Part shown: one piece after another, positions 16,159 through 24,323 of the stretch
Numbering within the stretch: the first letter of the stretch is position 1
Layout: every line of letters begins with the position of its first letter
Assembly: GCF_934295145.1 (NCBI RefSeq)
Contig: NZ_CAKRAS010000033.1
Location: 1-30,724 of the forward strand
Origin: an uncultured Eubacterium sp.
GTDB taxonomy: Bacteria; Bacillota; Clostridia; Lachnospirales; Lachnospiraceae
DNA: 30,724 nt
Reading direction: 5' to 3'
The notes under the pieces: model-generated
The model's input: only the letters and a program-made list of their open reading frames with translations
What the model was told of the DNA's origin: nothing
The model's database searches: none
Translations under genes and position numbers: made by a program

Positions 16159-16356
16159 ATGTGGAAAATCAAACAGATTGCCGAGGCAGACTTTGGGTGT
16201 GAAGAACGACTGCCGGGTGAAAAATTAAAATGTCTGGTTATATTAGAAAATGAAAATGGTGACACACGTCGACTGGAAGCCGAAGATGAATGGCTCACGG
16301 AACAGGGACTGGACGAGGGCAGTATGTGGAATATTACTGATGAAAAAAACATTTAA
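16159..16356 (+). CDS. 65-residue hypothetical protein
   Basis: Starts MWKIKQIAEADFGCEER with AAGGAGTG 7 nt upstream, which decides this ATG over an in-frame one 90 nt earlier that would run through the structured repeat. The sequence continues with alternating hydrophobic and charged residues (KLKCLVILENENGDTRRLE, then EDEWLTEQGLDEGSMW), suggesting a small beta barrel or OB-like fold. It has no membrane segment and no complete metal site. I do not recognise the family. It lies alone between repeat A copy 2 and a second hairpin repeat. Confidence 0.65.
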   Translation: MWKIKQIAEADFGCEERLPGEKLKCLVILENENGDTRRLEAEDEWLTEQGLDEGSMWNITDEKNI

Positions 16357-16410
16357 TGAAAGCAATTTTTGAAAGTATATGGGATGAGTGTATTATAGTG
16401 CATCTCGCAG

Positions 16411-16433
16411 CAAGAATACCGAGGGTATTCTTG
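16411..16433. repeat. hairpin repeat family B, copy 1
   Basis: CAAGAATACC (16411-16420) and GGTATTCTTG (16424-16433) make a perfect 10-bp stem with a GAG loop. A second copy with a compensatory base pair lies at 27,688-27,708. No T-run follows, so it is not an ordinary terminator. Confidence 0.7.
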
Positions 16434-16434
16434 A

Positions 16435-16466
16435 ATGTTAATGAAGAAATATGTTAATGAAGAAAT
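16435..16466. repeat. exact tandem duplication of 16 bp
   Basis: ATGTTAATGAAGAAAT occurs at 16435-16450 and again at 16451-16466, and the second unit runs into the fold-back element. Probably a slippage or insertion-associated duplication. Confidence 0.8.
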
Positions 16467-16642
16467 CGGAGAAACTTTTCTCAATAAGCGTTTCAGTGAA
16501 CGACTGATTTTCACAAGGTTTTGCGCGAACGGGAACCGACCAGCTTTTATCAGAGGTGGGAGTGAGCGCGATGAAACCGCAGTGAAATGAAGGTAGTGAA
16601 CGGTTAGCGATTGAGGAAAGTTTCTCCGATTTCGTATTCATT
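16456..16642. repeat. fold-back element of 187 bp
   Basis: The arms 16462-16485 and 16610-16633 pair over 24 bp with one G-T wobble, and AATGAA (16456-16461) with TTCATT (16637-16642) extends the stem past a short bulge. About 124 nt of less ordered sequence lies between. It is placed between convergent genes (65-residue protein and deacetylase). It resembles a miniature inverted-repeat element; a terminator role is also possible. The minus-strand open frame across it is considered spurious. Confidence 0.65.
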
Positions 16643-16654
16643 CAATATCTAAAT

Positions 16655-17419
16655 TTAATCCAAAATCTGTTTCCCGGTCACGTCTAAATGATAATTTTCC
16701 CGGTAAATCAATTCAGAAATCGGTACCAGCTGAAATCCTTTTTCTTCCAACTGCGTTAGTAGTGTGTCCAACGCATCTGCTGTATATTTTGCCCCATTAT
16801 GGCACAAAATGATAGCCCCGCCGGTCAGCTGCTTATTGTCACAGACCCGGGTAATAATATCGTCTACACCGTAATCTTTCCAATCAAGGCTGTCGATGGA
16901 CCATTGAATTGGATAATATCCACATGAGAGGACACCAGTGATGACCTCATTATCATAATCGCCGTAAGGCGGCCGGAAAAGAAACATATCATATCCGGTC
17001 AACGCTTTCACTTTTTCATGCACAGACATGATTTCATCCCGGATTTCCGTATCGGACAACTGACTCATATTTTTATGATTCTGACTGTGATTTCCGAGGT
17101 CGTGTCCGCCTTCGTAAATTGCCTTCACATCATCGGGATAAGAATCGACCCATCCACCCGTCATAAAAAACGTTGCATGAACATTATGTTTTGCAAGAAT
17201 CTCAAGAATCCGTGCGGTATCCTCATTGCCCCAGGCGGCATCGAAGGAAATTGCAATTTTCGCTTCTTTGGTATCCACACAATAAATCGGAAGTTCTTTG
17301 CCGTTTACAGTATTGTTAACAGAAATCACTCCGGTTGTCATCTGGAAATAAATAGTTATGGCAAGGATGCTGCAGACTACGACCGGCAGCAGAAGGGAGA
17401 AACGTTTTTTCTTTTTCAT
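16655..17419 (-). CDS. membrane-anchored polysaccharide deacetylase
   Basis: A 254-residue NodB-fold (carbohydrate esterase 4) protein. An N-terminal Lys-rich stretch and hydrophobic segment (about 7-26) act as a membrane anchor or uncleaved signal, so the catalytic domain is outside the cell. Motifs: SFDAAWGNED (D60), metal-binding HSQNH (H111, H115), RPPYGDYD (149-156) and LCHNG near the end. The second Asp of the usual TFDDG is Ala here, as in YlxY/PdaB-like members often linked to sporulation; activity on peptidoglycan or another cell-surface glycan is therefore plausible but not sure. I chose the ATG at 17419 because GAAGGAG lies just upstream on the minus strand; the longer frame adds 21 residues with no such site. 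It is divergent from the XRE-cupin regulator. Confidence 0.85.
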   Translation of the reverse strand: MKKKKRFSLLLPVVVCSILAITIYFQMTTGVISVNNTVNGKELPIYCVDTKEAKIAISFDAAWGNEDTARILEILAKHNVHATFFMTGGWVDSYPDDVKAIYEGGHDLGNHSQNHKNMSQLSDTEIRDEIMSVHEKVKALTGYDMFLFRPPYGDYDNEVITGVLSCGYYPIQWSIDSLDWKDYGVDDIITRVCDNKQLTGGAIILCHNGAKYTADALDTLLTQLEEKGFQLVPISELIYRENYHLDVTGKQILD

Positions 17420-17548
17420 AGGTTCTCCTTCGGATATGAGATTATTAAATATATATGAAAGCAGGCGGTTTCTTATGTGCATAAATACAGAAAAGGCCGT
17501 GAAATGTCTGGGAAAAAATACAGTAAGAAATATGTAAAAAATAACAAT

Positions 17549-17631
17549 AATAGTTGACTTTCTGTTTAATAATAGTATAATCGAAATCGTGTGAAAAGTT
17601 TAGTAATAGTCAACTTTATGTTTGATAATAG
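17549..17631 (+). promoter_or_regulatory. promoter with paired operator-like repeats of the polyamine-locus regulator
   Basis: TTGACT (17554-17559), a 16-nt spacer and TATAAT (17576-17581) form a near-consensus sigma-A promoter. A 27-bp repeat covers its -35 and spacer (17549-17575) and recurs with four mismatches at 17605-17631, between the transcription start and the coding region. Inside the two copies AGTTGACT and AGTCAACT are inverted relative to each other. This is the arrangement expected for autorepression. A related half-site precedes potD. Confidence 0.7.
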
Positions 17632-17648
17632 AAATGGAAGCGAGAAAC

Positions 17649-18206
17649 ATGGAACCGAATTATGTGAATTGCAGAATCGGAGAAAAAATAAAAGATCTGA
17701 GAAATCAGAATGGTCTGACGCAGCAGGAACTGGCAGACCGGGCAGAATTGACAAAAGGATATATTTCACAGCTGGAGCGTGGACAGGTGGCTCCTTCGGT
17801 GGTAACGCTGCTGGATCTGATCGAATGTCTGGGAACGACACCGTCTGAATTTTTTAAGGAGACGGAAGAAGAACATGTGGTGTATTCAGAAGGCGCATTT
17901 TTTGAAAAAATCGATGAATCCGGAAACAGCATCCAGTGGATCGTGCCGAATGCGCAGCAGTATCAGATGGAACCTCTGCTTGTGGTGGTTCAGCCAAAGG
18001 AAAAACTGCAGGAAGATAAGCCACACGAGGGGGAGGAGTTTGGATATGTAATCTCCGGGCGAATCCGGCTGCACCTTGGTGACAAAACATATACCGTGAA
18101 ATCCGGGGAAAGTTTTTATTTCTGTGCGAACAGAAATCATTATATTGAAAATACCGGCAGCCGACCGGCAAAGTTTGTGTGGGTAAGTACGCCGCCAACG
18201 TTTTAA
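17649..18206 (+). CDS. XRE-cupin transcriptional regulator of the polyamine transporter
   Basis: A 185-residue protein: an XRE helix-turn-helix at about 9-63 (IGEKIKDLRNQNGLTQQELA, recognition helix near TKGYISQLERG) and a C-terminal cupin at about 105-180 (HEGEEFGYVISGRIRLHLG, then SGESFYFCANRNHYIEN). XRE-cupin regulators of this PuuR-like type are commonly found beside potABCD and probably sense a polyamine or related ligand with the cupin. The ATG at 17649 has a weak GGAAG/GCGAG site; the ATG at 17634 (five residues longer) is possible. It lies 108 nt upstream of potA in the same direction, with no terminator between, so co-transcription is likely. Binding to the repeats at its own promoter is inferred from their position. 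Confidence 0.85.
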   Translation: MEPNYVNCRIGEKIKDLRNQNGLTQQELADRAELTKGYISQLERGQVAPSVVTLLDLIECLGTTPSEFFKETEEEHVVYSEGAFFEKIDESGNSIQWIVPNAQQYQMEPLLVVVQPKEKLQEDKPHEGEEFGYVISGRIRLHLGDKTYTVKSGESFYFCANRNHYIENTGSRPAKFVWVSTPPTF

Positions 18207-18314
18207 CTCAATGAAAGGAACTCACTGATTGCATATTATAAATGTAAAACAGTAAGGGGACTTATAACGGCTGCTGGGGAAATGTGAAAAATAATAAACA
18301 TGAGGAGAGATGGG

Positions 18315-19388
18315 ATGGAACAGTCAATTTTAAATTTACAGCATCTGACGAAATCTTTTGATGGGAAAAAGATTCTGGATGATCTGAGTATTGATATTGG
18401 GAGAAATGAATTTGTGACATTGCTGGGACCTTCCGGCTGCGGCAAGACAACGACATTGCGTATTATCGGTGGATTTGCTACACCAGATGAGGGAAAGGTG
18501 ATTTTTGACGGAAAGGATATTACAAATCTGTCTCCGGACAAACGTCATATCAATACTGTATTTCAAAAATATTCTTTATTTTCTCATATGAGTGTTGGAG
18601 AAAATATTGCATTTGGATTGAAATTAAAGAAAAAAAGTAAATCTTATATTCAGGATAAGATCAAATATGCATTGAAACTGGTGGATCTGGAAGGATTTGA
18701 GGACCGACATCCGATGTCTCTCTCCGGTGGACAGCAGCAGCGTATTGCCATTGCCCGTGCCATTGTAAATGAGCCGGAAGTGCTGCTTCTGGATGAGCCG
18801 CTTGGCGCACTGGATCTGAAGCTGCGTCAGGATATGCAGCAGGAGCTGATCAAAATTAAAAACGAACTGGGCATTACTTTTGTTTTTGTTACGCATGATC
18901 AGGAAGAAGCGCTGACCATGTCTGACCGCATCATTGTTATGAACCAGGGACTGATCCAGCAAGTAGGTACACCAGTAGATATTTACAATGAGCCGCAGAA
19001 CGCTTTTGTAGCAGATTTCATAGGTGAGAGCAATATCATAGACGGTGTGATGCCGAAAGATTGTCTGGTGGAGATTCTCGGATGTCCGTTCCCGTGTGTG
19101 GATACTGGTTTTGCACAAAATGAAAATGTCGATGTAGTGATCCGGCCGGAGGATATGGAATTTGTACAGCCGGGCGAGGGTATGATGGACGGTGTTGTGA
19201 CATCGATTCTGTTTAAAGGTGTTCATTATGAGATGAAAGTGCAGGCCAAAGGATTTGAGTGGCTGGCGCACAGTACCATTGCTTATCAGCCAGGTACAGA
19301 AATTGGTCTGTATGTAAAACCGGAAAATATCCAGATTATGCACAAACCAGCGTCTTCCGCACAGGAGGTTATCAAAAAGAATGAATAA
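18315..19388 (+). CDS. potA: spermidine/putrescine ABC transporter ATPase PotA
   Basis: A 357-residue ABC ATPase: Walker A GPSGCGKTT near residue 40, signature LSGGQQQRIAIARA, Walker B LLLDEPLGALD, followed by the switch His in VTHDQEEAL. The last about 120 residues form the TOBE-type regulatory domain of the PotA/MalK group (VVIRPEDMEF). Start ATG at 18315 with GAGGAG 7 nt upstream; the ATG at 18300 precedes that site and is not used. It powers polyamine import by PotB and PotC on the cytoplasmic side of the membrane. It overlaps potB by 8 nt. Confidence 0.93.
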   Translation: MEQSILNLQHLTKSFDGKKILDDLSIDIGRNEFVTLLGPSGCGKTTTLRIIGGFATPDEGKVIFDGKDITNLSPDKRHINTVFQKYSLFSHMSVGENIAFGLKLKKKSKSYIQDKIKYALKLVDLEGFEDRHPMSLSGGQQQRIAIARAIVNEPEVLLLDEPLGALDLKLRQDMQQELIKIKNELGITFVFVTHDQEEALTMSDRIIVMNQGLIQQVGTPVDIYNEPQNAFVADFIGESNIIDGVMPKDCLVEILGCPFPCVDTGFAQNENVDVVIRPEDMEFVQPGEGMMDGVVTSILFKGVHYEMKVQAKGFEWLAHSTIAYQPGTEIGLYVKPENIQIMHKPASSAQEVIKKNE

Positions 19389-20196
19389 GAGAAGCTTACT
19401 GGCCACACCGTATATTATCTGGATTATTGGATTTACGGTATTGCCGATTTTGATGATTATTATTTATGCGCTGAGAGATGGAAACGGTGGATTTACAATG
19501 GTGAACATCCTGGCGATTTTTCAGCCGGTACATTTGAAAGCCTTATTGATGGCTCTTTGGCTGGCGTTACTCTGCACAGCTGTCTGTCTGGTGCTGGCAT
19601 ATCCGTTGGCGATGATCTTGCGGAAATTGAACATCGGAAAACAGGGAATGATGGCAATTATTGTAATCTTGCCGATGTGGGTGAATTTTGTACTTCGTAT
19701 CATGGCGTGGCAGTTATTGCTATCTAGAAACGGAATTATAAATGCGATTTTGGGTGTGCTCGGACTACCGGGACAGGATCTGGCAAACTCTAACGTAGCA
19801 ATCGTGATCGGTATGGTATACGATTATCTGCCATTTATGATCCTCCCCGTATACAATGCAGTTACTGAACTGAACGAGGATATCCTCGAGGCAGCCAGAG
19901 ATCTTGGAGCATCGCCAAAAGCGGTACTGACAAAAATCATGATTCCATTGACAATGCCGGGAATCATTAGTGGAATTACCATGGTATTTGTTCCGTCACT
20001 GACCACTTTTGCTATTCCGGACATTCTGGGCGGAGGCAAAATCATGCTTATTGGAAATATTATTGAACAGGAATTTTCAACCAGTATGAACTGGAATCTT
20101 GGCTCTGGCTTATCTATTGCGCTGATGATTTTTGTATTGATCAGCATGATGTTTACTTCAAAAACAGATGTAGGAAAGGAGCGCAGCGTATGGTAA
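19381..20196 (+). CDS. potB: spermidine/putrescine ABC transporter permease PotB
   Basis: A 271-residue membrane protein with about six hydrophobic segments, beginning with LATPYIIWIIGFTVLPILMIIIYAL split across the first helix. The EAA loop that contacts the ATPase is clear: EAARDLGASPKAVLTKIMIP followed by LTMPG, around residue 160-185. It overlaps potA by 8 nt and potC by 7 nt, typical of coupled translation in this operon. It pairs with PotC to form the channel. Confidence 0.92.
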   Translation: MNKRSLLATPYIIWIIGFTVLPILMIIIYALRDGNGGFTMVNILAIFQPVHLKALLMALWLALLCTAVCLVLAYPLAMILRKLNIGKQGMMAIIVILPMWVNFVLRIMAWQLLLSRNGIINAILGVLGLPGQDLANSNVAIVIGMVYDYLPFMILPVYNAVTELNEDILEAARDLGASPKAVLTKIMIPLTMPGIISGITMVFVPSLTTFAIPDILGGGKIMLIGNIIEQEFSTSMNWNLGSGLSIALMIFVLISMMFTSKTDVGKERSVW

Positions 20197-21002
20197 AGCG
20201 ATTTTTTATGAAATTTTATCTGGTGCTGATCATTGCTTTTTTATATATTCCGATTGCAGTGCTTGTGGTACTTTCCTTTAACGCATCCCGATCAAGGGTT
20301 GTCTGGGGTGGATTTACACTGATGTGGTATCAGAATCTGCTGCAAAACAGTGATGTGATGGCAGCGTTGCAGAACACACTGACCATCGGTTTTGCATCAG
20401 CGGCGATTGCAACGGGAATCGGGCTTCTGGCAGCTGTCGGTATTGATGCAATGAAGAAGAAAAATTACGCGCTGACACTTGGTGTTGGAAATATTCCGAT
20501 GCTGAATGCGGATATTGTAACCGGTATCGCACTGATGTTGTGGTTTTCCAGATTTATGAATTTAGGTTATGCAAGCATTTTGCTGGCGCATATCACTTTT
20601 AATATCCCTTATGTCATTTTGAGTATTTTACCAAAACTGCAACAGATGGATATGAGTGTATACGAGGCAGCAAGAGATCTTGGTGCAAATAGTGTTACTG
20701 CATTTGTACGTGTCATTCTTCCGATGATCTTCCCATCTGTGATGAGTGGATTTTTCATGGCACTGACCATGTCCATGGATGATTTTGTTGTTACGTATTT
20801 CACAAAAGGAGCCGGAATCAATACTTTATCTACGATGATCTACGGTGAGTTGAAACGAGGTATCAAACCGGAAATGTATGCACTTTCTACATTGATTTTT
20901 GGAGTAGTACTGGTAGTTTTATTGCTGGTAAACTATGTTCCGAGAATTCATCAGAGCAGAGTGAACGCATGTCACAAAGGAACCGCGATCATGAGCAAGT
21001 AA
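20190..21002 (+). CDS. potC: spermidine/putrescine ABC transporter permease PotC
   Basis: A 270-residue permease with an N-terminal helix (FYLVLIIAFLYIPIAVLVVL) and further membrane segments. The EAA loop is YEAARDLGANSVTAFVRVIL followed by PMIFPS. FNASRSRVVWGGFTLMWYQ after the first helix is characteristic of PotC. AAAGGAGCG precedes the ATG inside the end of potB. Unlike many potABCD operons, potD does not overlap: a 161-nt gap with two inverted repeats follows. Confidence 0.92.
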   Translation: MVKRFFMKFYLVLIIAFLYIPIAVLVVLSFNASRSRVVWGGFTLMWYQNLLQNSDVMAALQNTLTIGFASAAIATGIGLLAAVGIDAMKKKNYALTLGVGNIPMLNADIVTGIALMLWFSRFMNLGYASILLAHITFNIPYVILSILPKLQQMDMSVYEAARDLGANSVTAFVRVILPMIFPSVMSGFFMALTMSMDDFVVTYFTKGAGINTLSTMIYGELKRGIKPEMYALSTLIFGVVLVVLLLVNYVPRIHQSRVNACHKGTAIMSK

Positions 21003-21004
21003 CG

Positions 21005-21029
21005 AAAGCGGATTGCGAATGTCCGCTTT
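21005..21029 (+). repeat. short hairpin after potC
   Basis: AAAGCGGA (21005-21012) pairs with TCCGCTTT (21022-21029) right after the potC stop. No T-run follows, so it may protect or end the upstream mRNA only partly, which would allow a different level of potD. Confidence 0.55.
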
Positions 21030-21089
21030 ATAAGAGCAACGGTTCAATTAAGAAGAAAAACGTGATTGCTGTAAAATATTTTATGAGAA

Positions 21090-21124
21090 AACTATTTTTA
21101 TAGCAAAAAATAACAAAAATAGTT
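21090..21124. promoter_or_regulatory. inverted repeat upstream of potD sharing a motif with the regulator's operator
   Basis: AACTATTTTT (21090-21099) and AAAAATAGTT (21115-21124) are a perfect 10-bp inverted repeat. Its right side, from 21,107 to 21,124, matches the sequence just upstream of the regulator's promoter (AAAATAACAA-x-AATAGTT) with one difference. This suggests a second binding site for the XRE-cupin protein, giving potD its own control. Confidence 0.45.
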
Positions 21125-21163
21125 TATGGGATAAAAACGCCGGACGAATGGAAAGGTGACAGT

Positions 21164-22261
21164 ATGAAAAATAAAAAATGGAAAAGCCGGGTGGCAATGG
21201 CGCTGTGTGTTGCTATGACCGGAATCTTGGTCGGCTGCGGTGCTACCGGAGAAGAAGAATCTTCCGTAGATATGTCCGAAGCAGGCGGGAAAGACACAAT
21301 TGTAATATTAAACTATGGAGAATATATTGACACTTCGGTGTTGAAGCAGTTTCAGAAGGAGACAGGCATTAAAGTACTCTATGAGGAGGCAACGACACCG
21401 GAAGAGATGTATTCCAAATATAAGGCAAGTACGATTCCTTATGATCTGATCTGTTCTTCTGATTATATGGTAGAGCGGCTTATCGAGGAGGGGGAAACCG
21501 AAGAAATCGATTACAGCAAAATGCAGTATATCGATAACATTGGAAATCTTTACTGGGAAATGTCAAAATCCTATGATCCGGACCTTAAGTACAGCATCCC
21601 GTATTTCTGGGGAACGGTAGGAATCCTGTATAATACAAATATGGTAAATGAAGAAATTACAAGTTGGGACAGTTTGTTTAATGGAGAATATGCCAGAGAG
21701 ATCATTATGCAGAACAGTATCCGAGATGCATATATGTGTGCATTAAAATATAAGGGATATTCCCTGAATACGACAAATCGAAAGGAACTGGAAGAGGCAC
21801 AGAACCTTCTGATCGAACAGAAACCGGACGTGGAAGCATATTTCGTGGATGAAGTTCGAGAGGAAATGGTTGCGGGAAATGCAGCACTGGCAGTTTGTTA
21901 TTCGGGTGAAGCATATCTGGCGAACGAATATGATGAAGAACTGGAATATGTGGTTCCGGAGGAAGGTTCCAACGTATGGTTTGATTCCTGGATGATGATG
22001 AAAAAGGGAAAAAATCACGAAGGAGCATTGAAGTTTCTTGATTTTCTTTGCAGAGAAGACATTGCAATGAAAAATTTTGAGGAAATTTATTATCCGACAC
22101 CGAATACAGCGGTGTATGATGCACTGGATGAGGAAACAAAAACGGATCCACTCATTTTCCCAAGTGAGGAAACGCTGGAAAAATGTGAGGTATATAAGGC
22201 GTTGGATGCAGATACCACCGCATTGTACAGTCAGCTTTGGAAAGAACTTAAAACAAGCTGA
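21164..22261 (+). CDS. potD: polyamine-binding lipoprotein PotD
   Basis: A 365-residue extracellular solute-binding protein with a lipoprotein signal: Lys/Arg-rich start, hydrophobic core and lipobox LVGC with C25 as the lipidated residue. The mature part begins with an acidic linker and then TIVILNYGEYIDTSVLKQF, characteristic of PotD/PotF-type polyamine binders; YDLICSSDYMVERL and IPYFWGTVGILYNT are further family landmarks. GGAAAGGTGA precedes the ATG. It captures spermidine or putrescine outside the cell and delivers it to PotBC. A strong terminator follows 17 nt after the stop. Confidence 0.93.
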   Translation: MKNKKWKSRVAMALCVAMTGILVGCGATGEEESSVDMSEAGGKDTIVILNYGEYIDTSVLKQFQKETGIKVLYEEATTPEEMYSKYKASTIPYDLICSSDYMVERLIEEGETEEIDYSKMQYIDNIGNLYWEMSKSYDPDLKYSIPYFWGTVGILYNTNMVNEEITSWDSLFNGEYAREIIMQNSIRDAYMCALKYKGYSLNTTNRKELEEAQNLLIEQKPDVEAYFVDEVREEMVAGNAALAVCYSGEAYLANEYDEELEYVVPEEGSNVWFDSWMMMKKGKNHEGALKFLDFLCREDIAMKNFEEIYYPTPNTAVYDALDEETKTDPLIFPSEETLEKCEVYKALDADTTALYSQLWKELKTS

Positions 22262-22278
22262 CGATGAAAAGATTAGAG

Positions 22279-22306
22279 CAGGATACTGATAGGTATCCTG
22301 TTTTTT
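22279..22306 (+). terminator. intrinsic terminator of the pot operon
   Basis: CAGGATAC (22279-22286) pairs with GTATCCTG (22293-22300), with a 6-nt loop and six T after the stem. Confidence 0.92.
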
Positions 22307-22309
22307 CCC

Positions 22310-22338
22310 TTGTGGAAATATCCGGATTGGGGTATAAT
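22310..22338 (+). promoter_or_regulatory. gltX promoter
   Basis: TTGTGG (22310-22315), a 17-nt spacer and TATAAT (22333-22338), directly after the pot terminator and 95 nt before gltX. The leader shows no T-box or other riboswitch features. Confidence 0.7.
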
Positions 22339-22433
22339 AGGAACGCTTATGAAATAAAGATAATGATTCAGATATTCATGATGAAAAAAGACAGAGCCTG
22401 AATCGAAATAAATATACAGAAAGAGGTAGAGTT

Positions 22434-23891
22434 ATGGCTAAAGTCAGAACAAGATTTGCACCGAGCCCGACAGGCCGTATGCATGTTGGTAATCTGCGTA
22501 CCGCTTTGTACACATATCTGATCGCAAAGCATGAGGGCGGAGATTTTGTATTAAGAATAGAAGATACTGACCAGGAGCGTTTTGTAGAGGAAGCACTGGG
22601 AATTATTTATCGTACATTGGAAAAAACAGGTCTGATCCACGATGAGGGACCGGACAAAGATGGCGGTTATGGCCCGTATATCCAGAGTGAGCGCTGCGAG
22701 AGCGGTCTTTATCTGGAGTATGCAAAAAAACTGATCGAGAAAGGTGAGGCTTATTACTGCTTCTGTGACAAAGAGCGTCTGGATTCTTTAAAACAGAACA
22801 TCAATGGCAAAGAGATCAGTGTGTATGACAAGCATTGTCTGCATCTTTCCAAAGAAGAAATCGAGGCAAACCTGGCAGCTGGAAAACCGTATGTTATCCG
22901 TGCCAATGTGCCAAACGAAGGTGAGACAACGTTCCATGATGAGATTTATGGAGATATTACACAGCCGAACGCTGAGCTGGATGACATGATCCTGATCAAA
23001 TCTGATGGATATCCGACTTACAACTTTGCAAATGTGGTAGATGATCATCTGATGAATATTACACATGTTGTCCGTGGTAATGAGTATCTGTCTTCTGCAC
23101 CGAAATATACAAGATTGTACCATGCCTTCGGATGGGAAGAACCGAAATATATTCACTGCCCGCTGATCACAAACGAAGAGCATCAGAAATTGAGCAAACG
23201 TAGCGGACATTCTTCTTACGAAGACCTGATCGAGCAGGGCTTTTTATCTGAGGCTGTTGTAAACTTTGTTGCACTGCTTGGATGGAGCCCGGTAGATAAC
23301 CGTGAGATCTTCTCCTTAGAGGAACTGGTGAAAGAATTTGATTATCATCACATCAGCAAATCTCCGGCTGTTTTTGACATGGTAAAACTGAAATGGATGA
23401 ACGGTGAGTACATCAAAGCAATGGATTTTGATGCTTTCTATGAGATGGCTGAGCCGTACATCAAAGAAGTGGTACATCGCAACTGTGATTACAAAAAAAT
23501 CGCCCAGATGGTAAAGACACGTATCGAGATTTTCCCGGACATCAAAGAGCATATCGATTTCTTTGAGACTGTTCCGGAGTACGATGTGGCAATGTATACT
23601 CATAAAAAGATGAAAACAAATGCAGAAACATCTCTGGTTGTTTTAAAAGATGTATTACCATTATTGGAAGAGCAGGAAGATTATAGCAACGATGCCCTGT
23701 ACGCAATGCTCAGTGCTTATGTAAAAGAAAACGGATACAAGAACGGTTATGTAATGTGGCCGATCCGTACCGCACTTTCCGGAAAACAGATGACACCGGG
23801 CGGAGCAACTGAGCTGATGGAAGTACTTGGAAAAGAAGAGTCCATCACTCGTATCAAAGCTGCTATCGAAAAACTGACAGCAGAAGCATAA
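22434..23891 (+). CDS. gltX: glutamate-tRNA ligase
   Basis: A 485-residue class I aminoacyl-tRNA synthetase. The HIGH-type motif appears as PSPTGRMHVGN at about 10-20, and the KMSKS-type loop as KLSKR at about 252-256. LRIEDTD and the CFC zinc-knuckle-like segment (CFCDKERL, about 106) fit bacterial GltX. Length is normal. It charges tRNA-Glu. Whether it also charges tRNA-Gln (non-discriminating, as in most Firmicutes that use GatCAB) cannot be read from the window. It is transcribed alone, with its own promoter and terminator. Confidence 0.95.
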   Translation: MAKVRTRFAPSPTGRMHVGNLRTALYTYLIAKHEGGDFVLRIEDTDQERFVEEALGIIYRTLEKTGLIHDEGPDKDGGYGPYIQSERCESGLYLEYAKKLIEKGEAYYCFCDKERLDSLKQNINGKEISVYDKHCLHLSKEEIEANLAAGKPYVIRANVPNEGETTFHDEIYGDITQPNAELDDMILIKSDGYPTYNFANVVDDHLMNITHVVRGNEYLSSAPKYTRLYHAFGWEEPKYIHCPLITNEEHQKLSKRSGHSSYEDLIEQGFLSEAVVNFVALLGWSPVDNREIFSLEELVKEFDYHHISKSPAVFDMVKLKWMNGEYIKAMDFDAFYEMAEPYIKEVVHRNCDYKKIAQMVKTRIEIFPDIKEHIDFFETVPEYDVAMYTHKKMKTNAETSLVVLKDVLPLLEEQEDYSNDALYAMLSAYVKENGYKNGYVMWPIRTALSGKQMTPGGATELMEVLGKEESITRIKAAIEKLTAEA

Positions 23892-23896
23892 AAATG

Positions 23897-23943
23897 ACAA
23901 CTATTAATGTGAGCTTTCCAGTGAAAGGGTTCTGAATAGTTGT
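23897..23943. repeat. hairpin after gltX
   Basis: ACAACTATT (23897-23905) pairs with AATAGTTGT (23935-23943), and an inner CTTTC/GAAAG arm (23914-23918/23923-23927) stacks inside. No T-run follows, so the true terminator is the next hairpin. Confidence 0.5.
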
Positions 23944-23978
23944 AAAAGTAAATATATATATCAGATCTGACATCAGGG

Positions 23979-24026
23979 GAGGGATAAGAGTACCTGATCA
24001 TGACGGAACTCTTTCCCTCTCTTTTT
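23979..24026 (+). terminator. intrinsic terminator of gltX
   Basis: GAGGGATAAGAGT (23979-23991) pairs with ACTCTTTCCCTC (24008-24019) with one bulged base. CTCTTTTT follows the stem. Confidence 0.75.
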
Positions 24027-24261
24027 GCGTGTAAAATCTTATGTTTATTTAGGAATAGTTGTGCTTAAAAAGGCGCATACAAGATATAGTGGGAGTTAAA
24101 AGTTCCAACTTTACAGTCACTTTTTGGTAATTGTGCAAAGTGCTATTTTTTTATTTTTAAATTTCTTGAATTAAATGGGAAAAGTCGCGAAAAAAAGCAG
24201 TATTCTGAGTGATTTCCGAAAGTCAATATGTTAACTGAAATTTGTGGATATTGATAGAAAA
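24027..24261. other. AT-rich intergenic stretch
   Basis: No open frame with a ribosome binding site is visible. A small AAAGTT/AACTTT palindrome is at 24,099-24,112. Nothing further can be supported between the gltX terminator and the nrdD control region. Confidence 0.5.
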
Positions 24262-24309
24262 TCACTAGATATAGGATTTGCGATTGAAAAATAACACTAG
24301 ATATTGTAC
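24262..24309 (+). promoter_or_regulatory. pair of NrdR boxes upstream of nrdD
   Basis: Two 16-bp sites, 24262-24277 and 24294-24309, share CACTAGATAT and fit the NrdR consensus acaCwAtATaTwGtgt well, with the second closer to it. Their start-to-start distance is 32 bp (three helical turns), as is usual for NrdR tandem boxes. The second overlaps the spacer and the first bases of the -10. NrdR represses ribonucleotide reductase genes when dATP is high. Confidence 0.85.
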
Positions 24310-24312
24310 AAT
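24284..24312 (+). promoter_or_regulatory. nrdD promoter
   Basis: TTGAAA (24284-24289), a 17-nt spacer and TACAAT (24307-24312). The -35 falls between the two NrdR boxes and the downstream box covers most of the spacer, so bound NrdR should block RNA polymerase. It leaves a leader of about 170 nt. Confidence 0.7.
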
Positions 24313-24323
24313 GGTCGAGAACG

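Noticed and set aside
16438..16641. Minus-strand open frame of 67 residues across the fold-back element
   Set aside because: It spans both arms of the inverted repeat, has no ribosome binding site, and shows composition expected from repeat DNA.
22339..22433. T-box or riboswitch in the gltX leader
   Set aside because: The leader is under 100 nt, lacks a specifier-type stem and a T-box sequence, and has no terminator hairpin.
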